Shown: positions 53,147-62,031 of the stretch, piece by piece
How the letters are laid out: each line of letters starts with the position of its first letter
How positions within the stretch are numbered: position 1 is the first letter of the stretch
DNA from: Rickettsiales bacterium
GTDB taxonomy: Bacteria > Pseudomonadota > Alphaproteobacteria > Rs-D84
Length of the DNA stretch: 64,000 nt
Direction of reading: 5' to 3'
NCBI GenBank assembly: GCA_031254335.1
Contig: JAIRUP010000012.1
Span: forward strand, 43,532-107,531
Translations under genes and position numbers: made by a program
The notes under the pieces: model-generated
What the model was told of the DNA's origin: nothing
Databases searched by the model: none
Seen by the model: only the letters and a program-made list of their open reading frames with translations

Positions 53147-54427
53147 ATGTTCAAGAATCCAAATATTTATAAACTTTCCAACGGAATCAGGGTTTTAATC
53201 GACCCGTTGCCCAGCTTCGAATCGGTCGCCGCCTATATAATGGTAGGCGTCGGCTCGCGTAATGAAACCGATTCGGGGCCGCGCTCGGAATTCGGCATAT
53301 CCCACATCTTGGAGCATATGGCCTTCAAAGGGACGCGCAATCGCACGAACGAGAACATAGTCCAGGAAATCGCGGCCGTCGGCGGCCTGGTGAACGCCTA
53401 TACATCCTATGATATAACGGCGTATCATATAATGCTGCTGAAAGACAAGCTGGACTTCGCCTTGGAAATCATGTCGGATATGTTCCTGAATTCGACATTC
53501 CCGGCGGAAGAATTGGAAAAGGAAAAATCGGTCATAGTCCAGGAAATCCTTACCTATCTTGACAATCCCCAGGCCCAGGCGGAAGACCTTCTAAGCCAAA
53601 CGGTGTTCAAGGGCGGCCTGGCGCACGACATCGCGGGTTCGGTCGAAAGCGTCGTCGCGGCCACGCGTGAAGACTTGGTGAAATACAGGGATGAAACCTA
53701 TTCGCCGGAAAATACGATTATCTCGTTGTCCGGCGCGGTGGACGATTCGGTGGCGGTTTTGGCGAAACTTGAAAAGCTGTTCGGCGGCTGGAAAGGCGCA
53801 TTGCCGCGGGATTATATAAGGACAAGCTATCATCGGGGCGTTGGCGGCAAGGTCCGCCCGGAATTGGAGCATTCGTATCTGAAAGTCGCCTGGCGGTCGG
53901 AAGACAACAGGGACCGCAAAAAGAACCTTCATATAAAGATTTTGGCGAACATAGTGGGCCAGGGCATGCATTCCCGCCTTTACCGCGAAGCGCGCGAGAA
54001 ATTGAACTTGGTGTATTTCATCGGCATGGGCAACACGGCGTTCGAGGATGTGGGCTTGCTGCAAATCGACGCGCAAACCATGCCGGAAAATGTCCAGGCG
54101 GTGTTCGAGGCGGCGGCCCGGATTGTCAAGGACTTGCCGAAGAATCCCATAACGCCCGAAGAATTAAGCCGCGCCAAGGCCATAATGCGCGCGGCCCGGA
54201 CGATTTCGTTCGAGGACCCCTCGCGCCGCGCGGACAGTTTCGGCGCGCAAATGCTTTCATTCGGGGAAATCCGCGCCCAGGAAGAATGGCTTGCGGATTT
54301 GGAGTCGGCGACGATTGACGATTTGATGAAGGTGGCGGGGGAATTGTTCGCCGCGCTTCCGTCGGTTGCGACATACGGCGCGCCGCATGAAAGCGATTTG
54401 GAATCCATAGCCAAGAAATTCATATAA
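53147..54427 (+). CDS. M16 family zinc peptidase (processing-peptidase type)
   Basis: Inverted zinc motif HILEH (residues 53-57) in GISHILEHMAFKGT, with the downstream Glu in VIVQEI. Two-domain single chain of 426 aa like mitochondrial MPP-beta and alphaproteobacterial relatives; C-terminal region includes SFGEIRAQEEW. Substrate unknown; probably cuts peptides in the periplasm or cytoplasm. Confidence 0.92.
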   Translation: MFKNPNIYKLSNGIRVLIDPLPSFESVAAYIMVGVGSRNETDSGPRSEFGISHILEHMAFKGTRNRTNENIVQEIAAVGGLVNAYTSYDITAYHIMLLKDKLDFALEIMSDMFLNSTFPAEELEKEKSVIVQEILTYLDNPQAQAEDLLSQTVFKGGLAHDIAGSVESVVAATREDLVKYRDETYSPENTIISLSGAVDDSVAVLAKLEKLFGGWKGALPRDYIRTSYHRGVGGKVRPELEHSYLKVAWRSEDNRDRKKNLHIKILANIVGQGMHSRLYREAREKLNLVYFIGMGNTAFEDVGLLQIDAQTMPENVQAVFEAAARIVKDLPKNPITPEELSRAKAIMRAARTISFEDPSRRADSFGAQMLSFGEIRAQEEWLADLESATIDDLMKVAGELFAALPSVATYGAPHESDLESIAKKFI

Positions 54428-54487
54428 CTTGCATTTCGCCGAATTCCCCCCTATAATGCGCCAGCAAACATGAAAAAGGATAAAATC

Positions 54488-54985
54488 ATGCCTAAAAAGA
54501 TTGCGAAACCCGCTGTGAAAACCGCGCCAAAGGTCCGATTCGTCGGCTTTGCCGAGGCTATGCGGAATTTCGTCGAACGCGCCTTCGATTTCAGGGGCGT
54601 ATCGACGCGCGCCGAATATTGGTGGCCGTTTTTGGTTGTCGCGGTGGTGTCGCTTGGAATTGATTATTTGCCGATGAATGACGGCTGGCTTACGCTTGCT
54701 GTCTATTTATTGGTCTTTGTCCCGGGCCTTTCGATAGGCGTGCGCAGATTGCACGACATCGGATGGTCTGGTTTTTGGGCCTATGCGGTTACAGTCGGCG
54801 AACTGGGCATGCTGGGCTTCATACGGCTGGTGGAGCATAAGCTGGAAACGGTCGGCGGGATTTCCCAGTCGTTCGCTTTCTCATACCTTGCATACCTTGC
54901 GCTGTTCATGGCGGCGACGGCGTTTCTGCTGGTCCTTCATGTCCTGCCGACTAAACTTGAAAATAATAAATATAGGAAACAATAG
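54488..54985 (+). CDS. DUF805 membrane protein
   Basis: Start at MPKKIAKP with AAGGA eight bases upstream. Signature RNFVERAFDFRGVSTRAEYWW then RRLHDIGWSGFWAY, both typical of DUF805. Four helices, 165 aa. Its stop overlaps the GTG start of rnj by one base (TAGTG). Confidence 0.85.
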   Translation: MPKKIAKPAVKTAPKVRFVGFAEAMRNFVERAFDFRGVSTRAEYWWPFLVVAVVSLGIDYLPMNDGWLTLAVYLLVFVPGLSIGVRRLHDIGWSGFWAYAVTVGELGMLGFIRLVEHKLETVGGISQSFAFSYLAYLALFMAATAFLLVLHVLPTKLENNKYRKQ

Positions 54986-56931
54986 TGTTGAACATTTTTG
55001 GTAAAAAAAAGAAAGAGGCCGAGAAAAAAGAAGGCCGCAATAAACGAAGAAGGGGCGGTCGCTCGTCCATAAAAAGGGCTGGCGGCGGCGAAAACCCGAA
55101 ATGGCTGCCCGGCGAAGTCCCGGCGAATGTCCCCCAAACCGGCGGACAAAAGCAAAATAAGAAATTCCCCCAAAAGGGAGGTCCGCGCGGCGACCGCGAC
55201 CGGGAACCCGGGGAACAAGGCCCCAAAGTTTCCAAAGTGGCCCAGCGAAACAAGGCGGACGAGAACGACGATTCGGTCTATTTCTTCGCGCTTGGCGGCC
55301 TTGACCAGGTCGGCATGAACATGTATGTCTATAAGCTGCGCGGCAAATATATGATTGTGGACGCGGGCTTCGGATTCCTGGAAGGCTCGCACGAGGGGGC
55401 CGACACGAAATACCCCGATGCCAGTTATCTGGAACAGGTGAAGAAGGATGTCGTAGGCATCGTCGTGACCCACGGACACGAAGACCATATCGGCGCAATC
55501 AAGCACATCTGGCCGAAATACCGCTGCCCGATTTATTGCACGCAGTTCGTGGAAAGAACGCTGAAACGCGACTTTGCCGAGCTTGGCATAGAAACAAAAC
55601 CGGCGGATTGGCGCATATTCAGCCACTTGGGCGACAAATTCTCGGTAGGGCCGTTCGAGATGGAAAGTTTCCATTGCACGCACTCTGTCCCGGAAGCGAA
55701 CATGCTTGTGATAAACACGCCGCAGGGAAAGATTCTGCATTCGGGCGACTGGACATTCAACGACGGCAACCCGATTGAAATGAATACGGACTATGAAAAG
55801 CTGGCCGCGGTCGGAAGCGACCCGGACCTGTTGGCCCTCGTGAACGACTCGACCGAAATCGGACGAGGAAACTTGCAAACGACGGAATTGGAAGTCAAAG
55901 ACACATTGGTTAATGTATTTAGGGCCGCTCCGCAGCGCGTCTTGCTTACATGCTATTCGCGTTCCATCGCGCGCCTTAAAATGGCGATTATGGCGGCGAA
56001 CGAAACGGGCAGGGTGGTCGGCGTCAAGGGCCGCTCGCTTATAACATTCCGCGAAATCGCAATAGAATTGGGATATTTGGACAAGGATGAAATCCACATA
56101 TGGGACGATATAAAGGATTTGCCGCAGAACAAGCAGGTCGTGATTTGCACGGGAAGCCAGGGCGAGGAATACGCATTGCTGACGCGCCTTTGCCGCGGCG
56201 AAGTGCGCGAAATGAAGCTGACGCAGACGGACACGGTCGTGTTCTCGGCCATAATCATTCCGGGCAACGAATTGGAAGTCTCGGCGATGTATAACAAGAT
56301 GGCGAAAATCGGCGCGCATGTCCACACGATATTCGACACCGAGAAATTGCACGCGAACGGCCACGCCGGAATGCCGGAATACAGGCGGTTTTACGAGATG
56401 GTCCATCCGTTCGCCGTGATTCCGATGCACGGCGTTTATGTCTCGGAAATGCTGAATTCCAAGGCCGCCGTGGAAATCGGCGGCGCGAAGCACATAGCGA
56501 TGGTGAAGAACGGCGAAATCTTGAAGCTGCGCCGCGGGACGGAACCGCAGGTCGTGGACAGAATCCATACCGGCGTGATTGTCCTGGAAGGCTCGACGGA
56601 ATATTCCGGCAACGACCAGGTGTTCAAGACGCGTCAGAAAATGATGCTTCACGGCGGCGTGTTCATAACGCTGCCTTTGGATAAAAAGGGCTTCTTGAAG
56701 GCCGCGCCGGAAGTCTCGAGCGCGGGCATATTCGAAAGCGATTCGACGGGCGCGATGAAGCGGTCGGTCAAGGTCTCGATAACAAAGTCGATAGACGCGC
56801 TGGATAAAACCGCGCGCCGGTCCGAGGACGACTTGATTCAAGCGGCGCGCGCGGCGACGAATGCGGCGTTAAGACCGTTGATTGGGCGGCAGAAGAAGCC
56901 GAACATCGTGGTCCACATCATCCGGTTATAA
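54985..56931 (+). CDS. rnj: ribonuclease J
   Basis: Metallo-beta-lactamase exo/endoribonuclease for mRNA decay and rRNA processing. GTG start (or TTG 54988) with AGGA upstream. HGHEDHIGA is the zinc motif; beta-CASP domain with SGDWTFN and CTGSQGEEYAL. 648 aa, because about 90 residues of Lys/Arg/Gly-rich, low-complexity sequence precede the catalytic domain (starts FFALGGLDQVGMN); that tail probably binds RNA or partners. Confidence 0.93.
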   Translation: MLNIFGKKKKEAEKKEGRNKRRRGGRSSIKRAGGGENPKWLPGEVPANVPQTGGQKQNKKFPQKGGPRGDRDREPGEQGPKVSKVAQRNKADENDDSVYFFALGGLDQVGMNMYVYKLRGKYMIVDAGFGFLEGSHEGADTKYPDASYLEQVKKDVVGIVVTHGHEDHIGAIKHIWPKYRCPIYCTQFVERTLKRDFAELGIETKPADWRIFSHLGDKFSVGPFEMESFHCTHSVPEANMLVINTPQGKILHSGDWTFNDGNPIEMNTDYEKLAAVGSDPDLLALVNDSTEIGRGNLQTTELEVKDTLVNVFRAAPQRVLLTCYSRSIARLKMAIMAANETGRVVGVKGRSLITFREIAIELGYLDKDEIHIWDDIKDLPQNKQVVICTGSQGEEYALLTRLCRGEVREMKLTQTDTVVFSAIIIPGNELEVSAMYNKMAKIGAHVHTIFDTEKLHANGHAGMPEYRRFYEMVHPFAVIPMHGVYVSEMLNSKAAVEIGGAKHIAMVKNGEILKLRRGTEPQVVDRIHTGVIVLEGSTEYSGNDQVFKTRQKMMLHGGVFITLPLDKKGFLKAAPEVSSAGIFESDSTGAMKRSVKVSITKSIDALDKTARRSEDDLIQAARAATNAALRPLIGRQKKPNIVVHIIRL

Positions 56932-56939
56932 CCCTAAAA

Positions 56940-56966
56940 AACTCCCCCCTTGCGGGTTCGTTTTAT
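56940..56966 (+). repeat. degenerate family A element
   Basis: AACTCCCCCCTTGCGGG, then a broken 3' side. It lies just before tRNA-Arg. Confidence 0.5.
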
Positions 56967-56977
56967 GGGGAAACTCC

Positions 56978-57052
56978 GCACCCATAGTTCAATGGATAGA
57001 ATGCGGCCCTCCGAAGGCTGTGATGAAGGTTCGAATCCTTCTGGGTGCGCCA
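56978..57052 (+). tRNA. tRNA-Arg (CCG)
   Basis: Acceptor GCACCCA/TGGGTGC with G73, anticodon loop CTCCGAA (CCG), T-loop TTCGAAT, encoded CCA. Confidence 0.95.
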
Positions 57053-57060
57053 AAAAAATC

Positions 57061-57092
57061 AAACACCCCTTTATGGGGTGTTTATTTTTTTT
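57061..57092 (+). terminator. terminator of tRNA-Arg
   Basis: AAACACCCC-TTTAT-GGGGTGTTT followed by A and eight Ts. Confidence 0.85.
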
Positions 57093-57094
57093 GT

Positions 57095-57230
57095 GCAATC
57101 GTAAGTTTTTCGAACCTGGCTGGCCGCGAAGCGGCAAGGTTCGACAATGAGTAGATTTCGCAAAGCGAAATCGTCACGAATGCGGCGCAGGCACGCAGTG
57201 CCGAGCCAATCCTTCTGGGTGCGCCAAATT
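57095..57230 (+). repeat. tRNA-3'-end palindromic element behind tRNA-Arg
   Basis: CGAACCT...AGGTTCG, GACAATGAGTAG, the hairpin GATTTCGC-AAA-GCGAAATC, ACGAATGCGGCGCAGGC, GGCACGCAGTGCC, GAGC, then AATCCTTCTGGGTGCGCCA. The last part is an exact 3' copy of tRNA-Arg including CCA. Same block order as behind tRNA-Gln. Confidence 0.75.
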
Positions 57231-57320
57231 AGAAAATGGTCCTTTTGGACCATTTTTAATTTGACGCAGGTAATGTTTTTATTAACTTGACAAAATAAAT
57301 AACCTTACTATAATCCTTAT

Positions 57321-57710
57321 ATGACACAGGAAGAAAAAAGAAAACTTGTCCGAATGGGGCTAAGCGGCCCGCAAATAGCCTATCTTGAAGGCCGCGGCAT
57401 GACATTCGCCCATATTTCGGCCGCGCTTGAAGCACGGTTGCCGTTCACCGAAATCAAAGGCTTCCTGGACATAGGCGACACGCCGGACCAAATCCAAAAA
57501 ACCGCCGAAAAAATTGTCCAAGACCGCAAGCCTTCGGTCGGCCGCCGCCTGTTTGGCGAATCGTCGGCCGTTCTGTCGGACCTTCCGATGGTCCGGGACA
57601 ATGCGCCCGCAAAGTTCTTTGCCAAGGGCACGGAAGAAGTCGCGCGCCTTGCATTATGGGGCGCATGCAACGCCATAGAGGCATTGGTCAAAAAAATCCG
57701 CAGCCGATGA
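57321..57710 (+). CDS. hypothetical protein, 129 aa
   Basis: Soluble, helical; N-terminal MTQEEKRKLVRMGLSGPQI resembles a small helix-turn-helix-like start but no family is secure. C-terminal helix ARLALWGACNAIEALVKKI. Coupled by ATGA to the next gene. A TTGACA lies at 57288 and a TATAAT-like box at 57309. Confidence 0.55.
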   Translation: MTQEEKRKLVRMGLSGPQIAYLEGRGMTFAHISAALEARLPFTEIKGFLDIGDTPDQIQKTAEKIVQDRKPSVGRRLFGESSAVLSDLPMVRDNAPAKFFAKGTEEVARLALWGACNAIEALVKKIRSR

Positions 57711-58201
57711 ACAAATTTGAATACAAGAAAACCCTTCTCGACCTTTACACCGCGCTTTTCGCGTGGAAGGCGTATCATGCCGAGGTTGCCCGCATCCGCG
57801 CCCTAGGCATTCCGAAACAGGAAATGAAGAAACTTGAACAAAAGGCCAGAAATGCCCGAAGTAGGATATTGCTTCGTTTCAGAATAAACGAACTGAACAA
57901 GCGGTGGCAAGATGCCAATCCCGAAAAATGCAAAGCCAATCACCAGGGATATTATCGGGCGAACCGCTCTGCAATCCTGGCCAAAAATATGGAATGGAAG
58001 CACAATAATCCCGAAAAGGCCAGGGCCATACAGCGCAAAGCGAGCGATAAATTCAATGAAACGCATCCCGGCGCGATTAAAGCCTGCAAACGAGCCCGTA
58101 ATAAAAGACTGCTTGACGAACGCATAGCCCAAGGACGGGCGGTTGCGAATATGTCCGCTATAACCGCGGCCGAGCTCCGCCGCCAGTTCGAGCGGAACTG
58201 A
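57707..58201 (+). CDS. hypothetical basic protein with repeat-like helices, 164 aa
   Basis: Overlaps the previous stop as ATGA. Very basic and helical. The middle carries two related units, NPEKCKANHQGYYRANRSA and NPEKARAIQRKASDKF, of a type common in small phage-like or DNA-associated proteins. Function unknown. Confidence 0.55.
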   Translation: MNKFEYKKTLLDLYTALFAWKAYHAEVARIRALGIPKQEMKKLEQKARNARSRILLRFRINELNKRWQDANPEKCKANHQGYYRANRSAILAKNMEWKHNNPEKARAIQRKASDKFNETHPGAIKACKRARNKRLLDERIAQGRAVANMSAITAAELRRQFERN

Positions 58202-58216
58202 CCCCTCTCCTTTTTT

Positions 58217-58241
58217 CGTCATGCCGGCGCAGGCGACTCAA
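58217..58241. repeat. short composite palindrome
   Basis: CGTCATGCCGGCGCAGGCGACTC: the start of a GTCAT palindrome fused to the GGCGACTC end of the composite element, apparently deleted in the middle. Confidence 0.6.
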
Positions 58242-58303
58242 AACTTCTTCCATCTTCCTTGAATTTATGATATAATTCCTCTGAATAAGGAAAGAGGGAA
58301 GTC

Positions 58304-58717
58304 ATGACGAAGAAATTGATAGCTTTTGGTTTGATAATGCTGGGAACGGCCGGTATCTCCGCCGCCGCGCCCGTTAACCCCGAATTAAGGTCAAAATTTG
58401 AAACGGCCTGCCTTTCAATGGAAGGGGCGGAATTCGAGGCGGCCCAAGAAAAGGATAATTACGGTCGCTTAATAGACAAATGTCAGTTCGCTTTCGAGGG
58501 CGGGCCTGTGGAATTTCTTCCAAAATCCGACGAAGGAATCAAGAATGCCCGGGATTACTCGAATTTTCAGAACAAAATATTCGACTCCATGGACAATGCC
58601 ATCGGTGTTTCCTGGCAGGACCTTGAATCCGAGAGATATATACTCTTGAAGGGCGGACACGGCGCGTCGGAAAGGGGAATGGTAGAGGTAAGCTTCATGA
58701 ACGAAGGTGAATATTAG
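58304..58717 (+). CDS. small secreted protein, 137 aa (paralogue of 11382)
   Basis: Signal peptide ending near ISAAA, AAAGAGGGA upstream of the ATG. KFETACLSMEG and CQFAFEGG match the protein at 11382. The C-terminal half (WQDLESERYILLKGGHGASERG) is specific to this copy. Two conserved Cys may form a disulfide. Function unknown. Confidence 0.65.
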   Translation: MTKKLIAFGLIMLGTAGISAAAPVNPELRSKFETACLSMEGAEFEAAQEKDNYGRLIDKCQFAFEGGPVEFLPKSDEGIKNARDYSNFQNKIFDSMDNAIGVSWQDLESERYILLKGGHGASERGMVEVSFMNEGEY

Positions 58718-58733
58718 TTTTCATATAGATGGC

Positions 58734-59390
58734 TTAAACCTTCCTAAAAATCGCAAACCCAGCCCGCCCATATTTTCTTATGGTAAGAGTTTCTAAGTTC
58801 GTCACCCCGGCGAAGGCCGGGGTCCATTGTGTATTAAGTGTCGCCGCAGGCGACTCAATATTTTCATATTCCACAATCAAAATAGCGTCTTTTTTCATAA
58901 ACTTGCTAAGCGAAGTTATAGTATTTGCTAACTTTTTACCCTCGGAATAGGGTGGGTCTAGGAAGATAATCCCGGCTTTTGGGGCGTATTTGCCGGCAAC
59001 CTCAATCATTTTGGCTTTTTCTATGGTAATGCTTGAACTTCCCGTCATATCTTTAAGATTATTGCGGATAATTTTAACTGCAGCGGGGTCGGAATCGGTG
59101 AAAATAACGCTTGAAGCCAGCCCCCTGGATATGAATTCAGCCCCGAATGCGCCGCTTCCTGCAAACGCATCCCAAACGGTTAAATCCCCCTCCCGGTGTG
59201 GGTTGGTCGGAACGGACGGGGTGGGAATTGATAAATCCGTCGCCTTTTGCGACACTATCTCTTTAACAATCGGCATTAGTATATTGAACAAAGCTATTTT
59301 TGCGCGCATGCTGGTGGGGCGCGCCGACGGCGGCCATTCCAACTTTTTGCCCTTGAACTTGCCTGAAATGATTTGCAATTTGGAATCCAT
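58734..59390 (-). CDS. rsmD: 16S rRNA (guanine966-N2)-methyltransferase
   Basis: SAM-dependent methyltransferase acting on G966. Motif I WDAFAGSGAFGAEFISRG, catalytic FLDPPYSEG. 218 aa. Two palindromic elements are read in frame: residues about 54-70 (LSIPTPSVPTNPHREGD) just before motif I, and residues about 178-197 (ESPAATLNTQWTPAFAGVT) near the C-terminus. Both fall in surface loops of the fold by position. Divergent from tadA. Confidence 0.9.
   Translation of the reverse strand: MDSKLQIISGKFKGKKLEWPPSARPTSMRAKIALFNILMPIVKEIVSQKATDLSIPTPSVPTNPHREGDLTVWDAFAGSGAFGAEFISRGLASSVIFTDSDPAAVKIIRNNLKDMTGSSSITIEKAKMIEVAGKYAPKAGIIFLDPPYSEGKKLANTITSLSKFMKKDAILIVEYENIESPAATLNTQWTPAFAGVTNLETLTIRKYGRAGFAIFRKV
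58801..58857. repeat. composite palindrome inside rsmD (C-terminal)
   Basis: GTCACCCCGGC-GAAG-GCCGGGGT, a short spacer, then GTCGCCGC-AG-GCGACTC. Same layout as the intergenic copy after eno. Confidence 0.8.
59182..59229. repeat. family B-like palindromic element inside rsmD (N-terminal)
   Basis: AATCCCCCTCCC...GGACGGGGTGGGAAT, 48 bp (16 codons), with the same GGGGTGGGAAT end as the copies at 31105 and 63362. Confidence 0.7.
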
Positions 59391-59424
59391 GGGTTAAGAT
59401 TAGCATGAAATTAAGGAAATCGCA

Positions 59425-59910
59425 ATGTCTAATATTGATATTACTTGTCCGCCGGAGCCTAGGCGAAGGTGGATGCAAATGGCAATCGAACGGGCAAGGG
59501 CGGCCGGCAAGCGCGGCGATGTCCCGGTCGGCGCGGTTATCGTGGCGGACGGGGAAATCCTTGGGGTCGGCGAAAACCGGGTCGAAATCGACCGGGACCC
59601 GACGGCGCATGCGGAAATCGTGGCTTTGCGCGCCGCGGCGGCCAAAATCGGCCATAAATTCATGCCGGCTCACGCCGAAATCTATATAACCCTGGAACCC
59701 TGCGCGATGTGCGCGACCGCGCTTTCATTCGCCCGAATTGGGCGCATTATATACGCGGCGGCGGACGAAAAGGGAGGGGCGATTGCCGCAAATGCGCGGA
59801 TTTTTGAAACCGACCGCCATCTTTTTAAGCCCGAAATCGTCCGTGATTTGACTTTCGCTGAAGAATCTGCCACACTTTTGAAAGACTTTTTTAAGAAACT
59901 TAGGGGGTAA
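59425..59910 (+). CDS. tadA: tRNA-specific adenosine deaminase
   Basis: Deaminates A34 of tRNA-Arg to inosine. HAE ([11 protein letters not shown]) and PCAMC zinc motifs; VPVGAVIV is the usual start of the core. 161 aa. The first 18 or so residues ([11 protein letters not shown]) are coded by a copy of the CTTGTCCGCC...GGCGAAGGTGG repeat module, so the normal N-terminus seems replaced or extended. prfA starts two bases after the stop. Confidence 0.93.
   Translation: MSNIDITCPPEPRRRWMQMAIERARAAGKRGDVPVGAVIVADGEILGVGENRVEIDRDPTAHAEIVALRAAAAKIGHKFMPAHAEIYITLEPCAMCATALSFARIGRIIYAAADEKGGAIAANARIFETDRHLFKPEIVRDLTFAEESATLLKDFFKKLRG
59443..59475 (+). repeat. repeat module inside the tadA N-terminus
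   Basis: ACTTGTCCGCC-GGAGCCTA-GGCGAAGGTGGATG corresponds to the inner module of the family B elements at 31105 and 63362. Confidence 0.7.
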
Positions 59911-59912
59911 TT

Positions 59913-60992
59913 TTGAACATCGAACCGAAACTTTTGCAAATCCAAAGCAAATATGCGGATATTGAAAAATCCCTGTCGGCCGCTGATAAACTGTCGGCCA
60001 AGGAAATCGTGCTGCTTAACAAGGAATACGCCAAGCTGGGCGAAATAATGCCCATCGTCCAATCTTATTTCGCCGCCAAAACGGGTTTGGCGGACGCCGA
60101 ATCCATGTTAAAAGACCCCGAAATGAAAGAGCTTGCCGAAGAAGAATTAATTAAAAACAAGGAGTTGCTTGTTAATCTTGAACAAAAACTAAAACTCGCG
60201 CTTCTGCCAAAGGACGATGCCGACGATAAAAGTGTCATAATGGAAATCCGCGCGGGCGTCGGCGGGGACGAGGGTGGAATCTTCGCGGGCGACCTGTTCC
60301 GGCAGTATCAGTCCTATGCGGCGGGTCGGGGCTGGAAGGTCGAAATATTGGACGAAAACCCGACCGAGCTGAACGGGTATAAGGAAATAATTTTCCGCAT
60401 AAACGGCCGCGGCGCGTTCGCCAGGTTGAAGTTCGAATCCGGCATACACCGCGTGCAACGGGTCCCGGAAACCGAGGCCAGCGGCCGAATCCACACTTCC
60501 GCTGCCTCTGTCGCCGTCATGCCCGAGGCCGAGGATATAGATGTCCAAATCGACGAAAAGGACCTGCGCATAGATACTTACCGTTCAAGCGGCGCGGGCG
60601 GCCAGCATGTCAATAAGACGGACAGCGCGGTCCGCATAACGCATATCCCGTCCGGCATCGTTACGGCCTCTCAAACCGAGCGTTCCCAAATCCAAAACAA
60701 GGCGAACGCCATGAAAATGCTTGCGGCAAAATTATACGAAAAACAAAGGGATGAACAACAGGCTTCGCGCGATAGTTCAAGAAGGGCCCAGGTCGGTTCC
60801 GGCGACCGTTCGGAAAAAATCCGAACCTATAATTTCCCGGAACAGCGCATAACGGACCACCGCATAAAGCTGACCTTGCATAACTTGGACGACTTCCTGT
60901 CCGGCGGCGCGAAGCTGGATGAAATGATAGACGCGCTTATGGCCGACTACCAGCTGAAACTTCTGACGGTTTTGGAGGCCCAGGCCGCATGA
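59913..60992 (+). CDS. prfA: peptide chain release factor 1
   Basis: Terminates translation at UAA and UAG. TTG start with AGGGGG upstream. The GGQ motif is [18 protein letters not shown] near residue 230 and the recognition loop region is [16 protein letters not shown]. 359 aa, normal. The last codons overlap the aroK ATG (ATGA). Confidence 0.96.
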   Translation: MNIEPKLLQIQSKYADIEKSLSAADKLSAKEIVLLNKEYAKLGEIMPIVQSYFAAKTGLADAESMLKDPEMKELAEEELIKNKELLVNLEQKLKLALLPKDDADDKSVIMEIRAGVGGDEGGIFAGDLFRQYQSYAAGRGWKVEILDENPTELNGYKEIIFRINGRGAFARLKFESGIHRVQRVPETEASGRIHTSAASVAVMPEAEDIDVQIDEKDLRIDTYRSSGAGGQHVNKTDSAVRITHIPSGIVTASQTERSQIQNKANAMKMLAAKLYEKQRDEQQASRDSSRRAQVGSGDRSEKIRTYNFPEQRITDHRIKLTLHNLDDFLSGGAKLDEMIDALMADYQLKLLTVLEAQAA

Positions 60993-61525
60993 ACCTTGAA
61001 AAACCAATCGTTTTGGTGGGGCTTATGGGCGCGGGTAAAACGACAATCGGCCGGGAATTGTCGCGCCGCCTGAAAATCCCGTTGGTCGATAGCGATGCCG
61101 AAATCGAAAAGGCCGCGGGCCTCTCGGTCGCCGATATTTTCGAGCTTCACGGCGAGGCGGAATTCCGCCGCCTTGAAAGCCTGGTCTTTGACCGGCTTTT
61201 GGACTCTGTGCCGCTGGTTAAGATAATATCGGCCGGCGGCGGTGCTTTTGTTGGTGAAACTGTCCGCAATAACATATTGAATAAAGCCATATCTATTTGG
61301 TTGAAGGCCGATGTGGACACCCTTGTCCAGCGCACCGGCCGTCGTCCCGGCAAACGCCCGTTATTGGAAACTGCCGACCCGCGCGAAATCCTGACGGGTC
61401 TTTTGGCCAAGCGCGAAGAGTTCTATTCCAAAGCGAACATACATGTGCATACCATGAACGACATCCGTTCGACCGCGTCCAAGGTCGTCGGCGCGCTCGG
61501 AAATTATTTGACAAAAAATCATTGA
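60989..61525 (+). CDS. aroK: shikimate kinase
   Basis: Phosphorylates shikimate in aromatic amino-acid synthesis. Walker [13 protein letters not shown] near residue 11, [16 protein letters not shown] (shikimate-binding Arg), SAGGGAF and the lid region [12 protein letters not shown]. 178 aa. Overlaps prfA by four bases, so probably coupled to it. Confidence 0.95.
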   Translation: MNLEKPIVLVGLMGAGKTTIGRELSRRLKIPLVDSDAEIEKAAGLSVADIFELHGEAEFRRLESLVFDRLLDSVPLVKIISAGGGAFVGETVRNNILNKAISIWLKADVDTLVQRTGRRPGKRPLLETADPREILTGLLAKREEFYSKANIHVHTMNDIRSTASKVVGALGNYLTKNH

Positions 61526-61550
61526 CAAATATCCTAACCCATGCGACAAT
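61522..61550 (+). promoter_or_regulatory. sigma70-type promoter
   Basis: TTGACA (61522-61527), 17 bp, GACAAT (61545-61550), just after the aroK stop and upstream of the gene at 61584. Confidence 0.5.
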
Positions 61551-61583
61551 CCTCATATAAATAGCGAAACGAAGGTCGTTTAT

Positions 61584-62018
61584 ATGATAATTAATAGGGT
61601 TCTTGTCGGCAGCGGTCTGCTTGGCGCGATATTTCTGACGGTGTCGGGCAGGGCGGTTTTTCATCTGATTTCCGCCATGACGGAAGAAAAAATCATGCCG
61701 GAAACATCGATTGATGTTGAATCCGTATGGGGCGTCAAAGGTGGAACCGAAATCCAATATAAAACGGAAGACGGGCAGGGGCTTATATTTTGCGACAAAA
61801 ATTCCCGGACCGAAGACTCTTTGGGCAGCGAGGTTTTTACCGCTTTCCGCGAAATAACCGAGGAAAACCGGCAAGAATTAATCCAATACGGCAAAAATTC
61901 CGACCAATACAGGATTGTCCTGGACATCGCCGCGCCAAATGGCCTGCCGAACGGGGCCGTGCCTTGCCGCCGGATAAAGGAAATCCGGGCCGAAATAATT
62001 TCAATGAATTCTAAATAA
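61584..62018 (+). CDS. membrane-anchored hypothetical protein, 144 aa
   Basis: One N-terminal membrane helix, then a soluble domain with DVESVWGVKGGTEIQYKTEDGQGLIFC. The next gene has the similar DVSNVAEIEGGTIISYGENGKILC, so the two are tandem paralogues. AAGG precedes the ATG. Not recognised. Confidence 0.55.
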   Translation: MIINRVLVGSGLLGAIFLTVSGRAVFHLISAMTEEKIMPETSIDVESVWGVKGGTEIQYKTEDGQGLIFCDKNSRTEDSLGSEVFTAFREITEENRQELIQYGKNSDQYRIVLDIAAPNGLPNGAVPCRRIKEIRAEIISMNSK

Positions 62019-62031
62019 AGGGGAAACAAAA

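Noticed and set aside
54937..56841. A 634-codon open frame antisense to rnj
   Set aside because: No ribosome binding site or domain; mirror of the rnj codon bias.
57321..58201. Prophage remnant
   Set aside because: Only two small basic genes; no integrase, terminase or structural gene, and the neighbouring tRNA element is too short for a prophage.
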